NCBI GenBank assembly: GCA_937863945.1
Contig: CALMIB010000308.1
Coordinates: 1 to 5,397 of the forward strand
Origin: an uncultured Longilinea sp.
Lineage (GTDB): Bacteria; Chloroflexota; Anaerolineae; Anaerolineales; Anaerolineaceae
Reading direction: 5' to 3'
Length of the DNA stretch: 5,397 nucleotides
Numbering within the stretch: the first letter of the stretch is position 1; each line of letters begins with the position of its first letter. The notes under the pieces were generated by a model. The model did not search any database. It saw nothing but the letters and a program-made list of their open reading frames with translations, and was not told the DNA's origin. The position numbers and the translations under genes were made by a program. Below, piece by piece: positions 1 to 5,397 of the stretch.

Positions 1-757
1 CTGGTACGAGGATGAGAAACCGATCCTGAGCGATTTCAACCTGCACGTCCAACCGGGCGAAACCATCGCGCTGGTCGGCCCGACCGGCGGCGGCAAGACG
101 ACCATCGTCAACCTGCTGTGCCGTTTCTACGAACCCAAACAGGGAGCCATCTACATCGGCGGACACGATTACACCGGGCTTTCGCTGCATGCCATCCAGT
201 CACGCATCGGCATCGTCCTGCAAACGCCCCACCTGTTCTCCGGCACCATCCGCGAAAATATCCGCTACGGCCGGTTGGACGCTTCGGACGATGAAGTGCA
301 AGAGGCGGCAATTCTGGCCGGCGCGCACGACTTCATCACCCGCTTTGAAAAGGGTTACAACGAAGAAGTCGGCGAGGGCGGCAACTCGCTCTCGGTGGGC
401 CAGAAACAGCTCATCAGCCTGGCACGCGCCGTCCTGGCCCGCCCAGAAATCTTTGTGATGGACGAAGCCACCAGTTCGGTTGACACCCTGACCGAAGCGC
501 TGATCCAGCGCGGCATGGAAACCTTGATGAAGGGCCGCACCAGCTTCGTCATCGCCCACCGCCTGTCGACCATCAAGCGCGCCAACCGCATCCTGGTCAT
601 TGAAGACGGCCGCATCGCAGAAATTGGCACACACGCCGAACTGCTGCGCGCCCGCGGCAAGTACTACCAGCTCTACACCAAACAGTTCCGCCACCAGATG
701 GCCGAGGCGTACGATCCGTTCAGCGCAGGCGAAACTGCGCCCGCGCCGGCCGACTGA
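1..757 (+). CDS. ABC exporter subunit, ATP-binding domain and C-terminus (5' partial)
   Basis: The last 251 residues of an ABC transporter subunit are visible, read from base 2 to a TGA at 755-757. All nucleotide-binding motifs are present: a candidate A-loop Tyr at the edge (bases 5-7), Walker A GPTGGGKT (77-100), Q-loop Gln (221-223), signature LSVGQ (389-403), Walker B IFVMDE with catalytic Glu (449-466), D-loop SSVD (473-484) and switch His (557-559). Such domains hydrolyse ATP in dimers at the cytoplasmic face of the membrane. The stretch LFSGTIRENI after the Q-loop and EATSSVDT are typical of the MsbA/MdlB/lipid-and-drug exporter class, in which a six-helix membrane domain precedes the ATPase in one chain of about 600 residues. 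I infer that the missing 350 or so residues lie upstream. The intact Glu and His argue for a catalytically competent site. The substrate cannot be told from this part. A short Ala/Pro-rich tail ends the protein. A heterodimer partner gene directly upstream is possible but unseen. Confidence 0.95.
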   Translation, partial: WYEDEKPILSDFNLHVQPGETIALVGPTGGGKTTIVNLLCRFYEPKQGAIYIGGHDYTGLSLHAIQSRIGIVLQTPHLFSGTIRENIRYGRLDASDDEVQEAAILAGAHDFITRFEKGYNEEVGEGGNSLSVGQKQLISLARAVLARPEIFVMDEATSSVDTLTEALIQRGMETLMKGRTSFVIAHRLSTIKRANRILVIEDGRIAEIGTHAELLRARGKYYQLYTKQFRHQMAEAYDPFSAGETAPAPAD

Positions 758-775
758 AAACCCTCAATCAAAATC

Positions 776-809
776 AAAAGCAGTCCGGCAAAAATGCTGG
801 ACTGCTTTT
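776..809. terminator. Bidirectional rho-independent terminator between convergent genes
   Basis: An inverted repeat pairs 776-790 with 795-809: 11 perfect outer base pairs (AAAAGCAGTCC with GGACTGCTTTT), one G-U wobble, three more pairs, and an AAAA loop at 791-794. Each arm ends in four A or four T, so both transcripts end in a GC stem followed by U residues. On the minus strand the tail continues T-rich (GATTTTGATT), so termination of the peptidase transcript should be the stronger. It sits 18 bases after the ABC stop codon and 17 bases after the M16 stop codon, which fits shared use by both genes. The structure is seen directly; terminator activity is inferred. Confidence 0.88.
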
Positions 810-826
810 CTGTGGCCCAAATGTTT

Positions 827-3730
827 CTACAACACCCGGTGAACCCTGGCCCAGGCCACCTGGCTGGCTTCGACGGCCTGCTGCGAACCCAGCACGGCGA
901 CCGAACCGCGCTCCTTCATGTGTGCCAGAATTTCGCCCAGCGCGTGAAAATCTTCAGCCGTCGCGCCCAGCACCTCGTCGCGCAGACGCTGGCGTTCTTC
1001 GTCGCTCACGCCCAACAGGTAGCGCGTCATCGCGGTGTAGCCTTTGGCGTCGGGAAGCTGGTAGGCATCCAGTTCGCCGATCGTGCCGATGATCGATTTG
1101 CTCAATTCGGCAGTTTCCAGCTTCAAGTTGCGCAGAAAATCAGCGGTCTGGTCGTAAATTGCCAGCGTCTTGTCCAGGTTGGGGTCGCGGTAGGAAAGCA
1201 GGCTGAATACCAACGAGAAGCGGTCAAACGCGCCCATGCCGCCGTAGGCGCCGCCCTGCACGCGCACGCGTTCCCACAACCAGGTGCTGCGCAGGTATTG
1301 CAGCGCCACAAGGATCGAACCGTGGAACCGGTACCCGTTCTGGTACAAATCCAGGCCTTTACCCACAAAATTGACCTGGCTGGGCAGCGTGATGGCTTCC
1401 GGTTTCTCCGGCATGGCCGGCTGCCAATCGCGCGCCGCCAAGCTCCCGGCGGGGAATTCGTCCAGGAAGGTGCGCAACTGCGGTTCGACGGTGCGCCAGT
1501 TTTCGGCGTCCAGGGTAACGTTGGCCAACATATTGCCCTGGCGCACCAATCCTTCGCGAATCTGCTCCAACGCCGCCTGCACGGACGGCCAATCCGTATC
1601 CAGCTTCTCCACCAGACTGCGCAGGAAGAACAACTGACTGACGCCGCTCATCTGCTCGGCCGCCCAATCGGCTTCATTCAACCCGGCCTTGATGCGCGAG
1701 TTGACCACGCGGTGGCCCGCATCCGTCAGCATCGACTCGTAACCAGCTTTGTCCTCCAGGATCATTTGGCGCAGCCGTTCGCGATCGTCCAGGCGGGCCG
1801 TGCGCAGCACGTCGCGCAGGATCGCGAGCAGCTCACCGGTCTGAGGGATCATAGTCTTGCCGCGCAGGAACAACCAGTTGGAGGCTTTGCGGGTGGCAGG
1901 ATTTGAGGAAGCAAACAGGGTGTGATAAATGCCGCCGGTGCTGCGGCCGATTCGCTGCACCAATTGTACAAAATCCAGTTCCGCTGTGCCGGTTTCCAGC
2001 AGCGCGCGGGCAAAAAGTGGCACGTACGGCAGCAACTCCTGCGGCAGCGCGTGCAGATCGAAACCCAGATCCAGGTAAAAGATGCCGTTGGTGAACAGAT
2101 CGTGATGCAGCAGGCGAACTCCGCCCTGCGACAATTCAACCGAGGGGATCGTGCGTGTCTTGCGGTCGAGATCGTCCAGTTTCAACACCGGAATGGTCGC
2201 AAGAGCCTCCGGTGAATCCGGCGTTTCTTGCAGCAGCTTTAATTGGCGCGTGTTGGCCACAATCGCTTCCAGTTCAGCCGCGCTCAACCCATCCCGCGCC
2301 GATTTGAGGCGTGCCTGCTCCGCTGCTTCCCGCTGTTGCGCCAGCTCCGCGTCCGGCAGCAAAACCACCGTGCCGCGATGCGCGTTTTTCACCAGGTGTT
2401 TCTCAATGAGCTGCTCAAAGTAACGCCCGGCCTGAAGTTTTGCTTTGATCGCGGACAGCGGCAGATCGTAGCGGACCAGCGCCAGCGGATCGCGATCGTA
2501 CAACCAGGAATCCAGCACGCGCAGCATCACAGCCAGGCCGCGCGGGAAGGATCCGGTGTTGTTTTCGCGCAGCGCGAATTCCACCGTGTTCATCGCCGCG
2601 GCCACTGCATCGCGGTCGATTCCATTCGCCGCAAGCTGCTGGAGCGTATCGAGAATCAGGCTTTCCACCTTTTCAAGGTCCGCCGGTTGCACGCCCTTCA
2701 TGCCCACCGAAAACATCATCTGCGCCAGGCTGGTTTCCACCCCGCGGCCGGTCAGATCTTCGCCCAGGCCCGAGTCGATCAGTGCCTTACGCAACGGCGA
2801 GGCTGGCGTGCCGATCAGGATTTCGTTGAGGATGGAGAAGGCCAGCTTTTCCTCTGCGTTCGCTCCGTCGGGCAACAACCAGTTGACGGTCAGCATGGCC
2901 TTGGGCGACTCATCTTCCGGCGTGACTTCGTAGGATAGCTCCGCGCGGCGCGGCTGGTTGTAGCGCGGCTGCATCGCAACGGCCGAATCCACATTTACCC
3001 GGTCAAAATCTTTCAAATAAGCGTCCACGATCTCCAACCGCTTCTCCGGGGCGTCATCGCCGTAAAAATAGATGAAAGCGTTGGAAGGATGATAGTACTG
3101 TTGATGGAAGTCTTTAAAAGCTTCGTAGGTCAAATCCGGGATCACGCGCGGATCGCCGCCCGAGTCCTGAAAGTAGGTGTTGTCCGGGAAGACGATCGAC
3201 TGGCTTTGCTGCGAGAGCACCTCCTCGGGCGTGGAATAGGCGCCCTTCATCTCATTGAACACCACGCCCTTGAAGGCCATCGCATCCTCGAGCGAGTCGA
3301 GCTCATAATGCCAACCCTCCTGCTCAAACGTGTGTCGTGTAAGGTTCGGATACAGCACCGCGTCCAGGTAAACGTCGATCAGGTTGTAAAAATCCTGCAC
3401 GTTTTGGCTGGCGACCGGGTAACAGGTCTTGTCCGGGAAGGTGAACGCGTTCAGGAAGGTGTTCAACGAGCCCTTGATCAATTCCACAAAGGGCTCTTTG
3501 ACCGGATATTTTCGCGATCCGCACAGCACGGAATGCTCCATGATGTGCGCGACGCCGGTTGAATCCACCGGCGGGGTGCGGAAATTGATCCCAAAAACCT
3601 TGTTCTCGTCGTCGTTTTCCAACGAAAGCAGGCGGGCGCCGGTGCGCAGGTGGCGGTACAGGCGCGCCATCGAATTGATCTCTTCGATGTGCTCCTCGCT
3701 GAGCAGTTCAAATCCATGCAGGGTCGGCAT
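827..3730 (-). CDS. M16C zinc metallopeptidase, presequence protease (PreP) type
   Basis: A complete 967-residue protein, close to the usual 970-1040 of PreP/Cym1 enzymes. The inverted zinc motif HIMEH is at residues 62-66 (zinc ligands His62 and His66, base Glu65). The third ligand is Glu160 in NEMKGAYS, 94 residues on, much as in known PreP. The N-terminal half also has the family stretches LCGSRKYPVKEPF and NAFTFPDKTCYP. A charged helical linker (about 458-513) joins the two halves, as in the M16C-associated region. The C-terminal half lacks zinc ligands but carries RVQGGAYGG with Arg823 and Tyr829, matching the Arg/Tyr pair six residues apart that completes the PreP active site. PreP encloses unfolded peptides of roughly 10-65 residues in a closing chamber and cleaves them. 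No signal peptide or membrane segment is seen, so this is probably a cytosolic peptide-degrading enzyme. The ATG at 3728-3730 is preceded by a good ribosome site, and the stop is TAG at 827-829. It is convergent with the ABC gene and divergent from the C11 peptidase gene. Pitrilysin and insulysin are the less likely alternatives, given the linker and motif wording. Confidence 0.95.
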   Translation of the reverse strand: MPTLHGFELLSEEHIEEINSMARLYRHLRTGARLLSLENDDENKVFGINFRTPPVDSTGVAHIMEHSVLCGSRKYPVKEPFVELIKGSLNTFLNAFTFPDKTCYPVASQNVQDFYNLIDVYLDAVLYPNLTRHTFEQEGWHYELDSLEDAMAFKGVVFNEMKGAYSTPEEVLSQQSQSIVFPDNTYFQDSGGDPRVIPDLTYEAFKDFHQQYYHPSNAFIYFYGDDAPEKRLEIVDAYLKDFDRVNVDSAVAMQPRYNQPRRAELSYEVTPEDESPKAMLTVNWLLPDGANAEEKLAFSILNEILIGTPASPLRKALIDSGLGEDLTGRGVETSLAQMMFSVGMKGVQPADLEKVESLILDTLQQLAANGIDRDAVAAAMNTVEFALRENNTGSFPRGLAVMLRVLDSWLYDRDPLALVRYDLPLSAIKAKLQAGRYFEQLIEKHLVKNAHRGTVVLLPDAELAQQREAAEQARLKSARDGLSAAELEAIVANTRQLKLLQETPDSPEALATIPVLKLDDLDRKTRTIPSVELSQGGVRLLHHDLFTNGIFYLDLGFDLHALPQELLPYVPLFARALLETGTAELDFVQLVQRIGRSTGGIYHTLFASSNPATRKASNWLFLRGKTMIPQTGELLAILRDVLRTARLDDRERLRQMILEDKAGYESMLTDAGHRVVNSRIKAGLNEADWAAEQMSGVSQLFFLRSLVEKLDTDWPSVQAALEQIREGLVRQGNMLANVTLDAENWRTVEPQLRTFLDEFPAGSLAARDWQPAMPEKPEAITLPSQVNFVGKGLDLYQNGYRFHGSILVALQYLRSTWLWERVRVQGGAYGGMGAFDRFSLVFSLLSYRDPNLDKTLAIYDQTADFLRNLKLETAELSKSIIGTIGELDAYQLPDAKGYTAMTRYLLGVSDEERQRLRDEVLGATAEDFHALGEILAHMKERGSVAVLGSQQAVEASQVAWARVHRVL

Positions 3731-3737
3731 GACAGAT

Positions 3738-3745
3738 TCCTTTCC
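3738..3745 (-). promoter_or_regulatory. Ribosome binding site of the M16 peptidase
   Basis: On the minus strand GGAAAGGA lies 7 bases before the ATG at 3730. It is purine-rich and well placed, and supports this start rather than an upstream one in the same frame. Confidence 0.75.
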
Positions 3746-3805
3746 AATTTGATGGTGAGTACCAATGAGCCCGGCCGGCTTGATCCTTGCCCGGACGTGC
3801 CTTGA

Positions 3806-3834
3806 ATTTTACCGCAGATGAAACCTGCATTCCA
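3806..3834 (-). promoter_or_regulatory. Candidate promoter of the M16 peptidase (proximal)
   Basis: Read on the minus strand, TAAAAT (3806-3811) matches the -10 consensus at five of six bases. It lies 17 bases from TGGAAT (3829-3834), a weak -35 with three matches. Transcription would begin near 3799 and leave a leader of about 70 bases. This is a pattern match only and competes with the distal candidate at 3842-3870. Confidence 0.35.
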
Positions 3835-3841
3835 GTGAGGT

Positions 3842-3870
3842 ATTGTATAATGAATTCACCCAATCCTGAA
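3842..3870 (-). promoter_or_regulatory. Candidate promoter of the M16 peptidase (distal)
   Basis: Read on the minus strand, TACAAT (3842-3847, five of six consensus bases) is 17 bases from TTCAGG (3865-3870, three of six). The -10 overlaps the plus-strand TATAAT of the divergent C11 gene, so if both are real, polymerase could not occupy both at once. It would give a leader of about 105 bases. Confidence 0.3.
3846..3851 (+). promoter_or_regulatory. -10 box of the C11 peptidase promoter
   Basis: A perfect TATAAT lies in an AT-rich patch (3841-3857) inside otherwise GC-rich DNA, 35 bases before the ATG at 3887. A start site near 3858 would give a leader of about 29 bases. No good -35 is found 16-18 bases upstream (ACCTGC or CCTGCA at 3823-3829), so the promoter may depend on the strong -10 or on an activator. 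Confidence 0.5.
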
Positions 3871-3876
3871 GAAACC

Positions 3877-3882
3877 GAGGTG
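3877..3882 (+). promoter_or_regulatory. Ribosome binding site of the C11 peptidase
   Basis: GAGGTG is complementary to the 16S rRNA 3' end; its GAGG core ends 6 bases before the ATG at 3887. This is the main reason for choosing that ATG over the internal in-frame ATGs at 4121 and 4127, which would remove the basic, glycine-rich N-terminus. Confidence 0.72.
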
Positions 3883-3886
3883 AAGC

Positions 3887-5397
3887 ATGGTCAATTCTGA
3901 CTTGTTTCCCATCCCCAGGCCGGTGGATGGCCTGATGGCGATCAACAACGGGAAGCCAACCCAGCGCGTCGAACGCAGGCGGCCCTCTGGACCAGGCGGA
4001 GGCCCGACCGGGCGAGCGGAGGCGCCGCACCGTGAGCAACCCTCCCGCCCGAGCGGATCGCAGCAATCCACATCTGGCGGAGGCGGCTATTCCGGTGGGG
4101 GCGGACTGACGGGCGGCGGTATGAAAATGCCCACCGGCTGCCTCAAATCACCGCTCCTGCTGATTTTACTGGTGGCATTATTTGCAATCTTTATTCTCCC
4201 CAACCTGATGAATGGCGGCGGATTACTGGATGACACCACTTTGCCGGCAGATGACCTCATTCAGCCCACCCAGGCCATCCCTCAGACCAACCTGGCGACC
4301 GCCACCAAGCGGCCCACCCGCGCGCCATCCACCGCCACCGGCGACACCTGGACGGTGATGCTCTACCAGGATGCGGATGACAAGATCCTGGAGCAGGATA
4401 TTTACTTCGACCTGAACGAGGCTGAACGCGTCGGCTCGTCCGATAACGTACAAATCGTCGCGCAAATCGACCGCTATTCCGGCGGTTACCAGGGCGACGG
4501 CAACTGGACCTCGACCAAGCGCTTCTACATCACCCAGGATGATGACCTGGAGCGCGTAAATTCAGAGGAGATAGCCGACCTGGGTGAAGCCAACATGGCC
4601 GGCGCGCAAACCCTGGTTGATTTTGTCACCTGGGCGGTCAAGGCATTCCCAGCCGACAAATACGCGCTGATCCTTTCCGACCACGGCATGGGCTGGCCAG
4701 GCGGCTTCAGCGACCCGTCGGCCACCTCGCGCGGCACGTCCAGCCTGCCGATCACATCGGCCATCGGCAACTCGATGTACCTCTACCAGTTGGATCAGGC
4801 TCTTGAAGAAATCCGCGCTCAGACCGGCATCGACAGATTCGAAATGATCGGTTTGGACGCCTGCCTGATGAGCCAGCTTGAGGTGCTCACCGCGCTGGCG
4901 CCGCACGGACGCTACGCAGTGGTTTCGGAAGAGACCGAGCCTTCGCTGGGCTGGGCCTACTCCTCTTTCCTGAATGAACTCAACAATAATCCCGCCATGG
5001 ACGGCGCCGCGCTGGGCGAATTCATCGTCGACACTTACATTGTTGACGACCAGCGCATCCTCGACGACCAGGCGCGGGCTGCATTTGTCGGGCGCGGCTC
5101 GACCATCAACAGCCTGTTTGGCGCGGCCAGCGTTCCCTCCGCCGATCAGGTTTCGCGGCAATTGAGCAAGGATATCACCCTCACCGCGGTCGATCTCAGC
5201 GCCATTGGCGGCGTCAACGACGCGCTCAACAACCTGGCCTTCACGCTGCAATCGGCCGACCAGCGCTACGTAGCACAGGCGCGCTCCTACGCGCAGTCCT
5301 TCACCAGCATTTTCGGTTCGCAGGTGCCGCCCTCCTACATCGACCTGGGCAACTTTGCTGAGCTGGTGGCACGCTCGGCCGGAAAGCGCGACGTGGC
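3887..5397 (+). CDS. Membrane-anchored clostripain-like (C11) cysteine peptidase, 3' partial
   Basis: An open frame of 503 residues that runs off the window. Parts in order: residues 1-88 hydrophilic and basic with Gly-rich runs (64-78); one membrane segment about 90-107 (LLLILLVALFAIFILPNL); an acidic then Thr/Pro-rich stalk to about 153; then the peptidase domain. That domain opens with WTVMLYQDADD (155-165), the usual first strand of the clostripain family, followed by VQIVAQIDRY. The catalytic dyad is visible as His266 in LILSDHGMGW and Cys326 in GLDACLM. Asp324 corresponds to the clostripain S1 residue linked to cleavage after Arg or Lys, so basic-residue specificity is inferred. Positive charge before the membrane segment and acidic residues after it predict an N-in signal anchor with the protease outside the cytoplasmic membrane. 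No lipobox or cleavable signal is seen. It probably starts its own transcript, divergent from the M16 gene. The physiological substrate is unknown and the C-terminus is not visible. Confidence 0.9.
   Translation, partial: MVNSDLFPIPRPVDGLMAINNGKPTQRVERRRPSGPGGGPTGRAEAPHREQPSRPSGSQQSTSGGGGYSGGGGLTGGGMKMPTGCLKSPLLLILLVALFAIFILPNLMNGGGLLDDTTLPADDLIQPTQAIPQTNLATATKRPTRAPSTATGDTWTVMLYQDADDKILEQDIYFDLNEAERVGSSDNVQIVAQIDRYSGGYQGDGNWTSTKRFYITQDDDLERVNSEEIADLGEANMAGAQTLVDFVTWAVKAFPADKYALILSDHGMGWPGGFSDPSATSRGTSSLPITSAIGNSMYLYQLDQALEEIRAQTGIDRFEMIGLDACLMSQLEVLTALAPHGRYAVVSEETEPSLGWAYSSFLNELNNNPAMDGAALGEFIVDTYIVDDQRILDDQARAAFVGRGSTINSLFGAASVPSADQVSRQLSKDITLTAVDLSAIGGVNDALNNLAFTLQSADQRYVAQARSYAQSFTSIFGSQVPPSYIDLGNFAELVARSAGKRDV
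4076..4120 (+). repeat. Glycine-codon-rich low-complexity tract inside the C11 gene
   Basis: Fifteen codons encode three glycine clusters (GGGG, GGGG, GGG) separated by Tyr-Ser and Leu-Thr, giving G-rich DNA of the GGC/GGA/GGT type. It forms a flexible stretch just before the membrane anchor. Mixed glycine codons suggest selection at the protein level rather than recent slippage. It is a compositional repeat, not a mobile or regulatory element. Confidence 0.6.

Noticed and set aside
200..694. 164-codon minus-strand frame opposite the ABC gene
   Set aside because: Mirror of the conserved ATPase motifs; no independent evidence of coding.
794..1906. Long plus-strand open frame of 370 codons opposite the M16 gene
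   Set aside because: It lies almost wholly antisense to a clear peptidase, its ATG sits inside the terminator hairpin, its predicted protein is rich in His, Gln and Arg with no recognisable domain, and it has no ribosome site. It is a GC-rich shadow frame.
2243..2938. 231-codon plus-strand frame opposite the M16 gene
   Set aside because: Antisense shadow of conserved M16 sequence; no family motif and no start signal.
3771..3778. CCGGCCGG palindrome in the divergent gap as an operator
   Set aside because: An eight-base GC palindrome is expected by chance in DNA of this composition, and nothing ties it to a regulator.
4121..4129. Internal ATG codons (4121, 4127) as the true start of the C11 peptidase
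   Set aside because: They would give a conventional short signal anchor, but no convincing Shine-Dalgarno precedes them, whereas the ATG at 3887 has GAGGTG and a TATAAT at the right distances. Kept only as an alternative.
4562..5251. 229-codon minus-strand frame opposite the C11 gene
   Set aside because: It covers the catalytic His/Cys region of the C11 peptidase on the other strand; no recognisable domain, so coding on this strand is unlikely.

Overview
The window looks like ordinary bacterial chromosome from a fairly GC-rich organism with compact spacing, Shine-Dalgarno sites and a sigma70-type -10 box. It holds three protein genes and no RNA genes, mobile elements or CRISPR. The combination of a full-length PreP-type M16 peptidase and a membrane-anchored clostripain-like (C11) peptidase would fit an environmental lineage such as Chloroflexota/Anaerolineae. 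That placement is a guess from gene content and style, not shown by the sequence.

Layout: (1) 1-757, plus strand: the ATP-binding domain and C-terminus of an ABC exporter subunit whose membrane domain lies upstream of the window. (2) 758-826: a convergent intergenic gap with a near-perfect 15-bp stem and AAAA loop, probably a bidirectional terminator. (3) 827-3730, minus strand: a complete 967-residue M16C metallopeptidase of the presequence protease (PreP) type. (4) 3731-3886: a 156-bp divergent gap carrying the start signals of both flanking genes. (5) 3887 to the window end, plus strand: the N-terminal 503 residues of a predicted signal-anchored C11 cysteine peptidase.

The three genes are arranged convergent then divergent, so each appears to be its own transcription unit here, although the ABC gene may belong to an operon that starts upstream. 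The two peptidases are mechanistically unrelated (zinc metallopeptidase and Cys/His dyad enzyme) and are predicted to act in different places: PreP in the cytosol, the C11 enzyme outside the membrane. They could share divergent promoter DNA, but nothing shows a joint pathway. I found no convincing undescribed system. The most distinctive item is the architecture of the C11 protein: a long basic, glycine-rich cytoplasmic N-terminus, a single membrane anchor, a Thr/Pro-rich stalk, then the protease.
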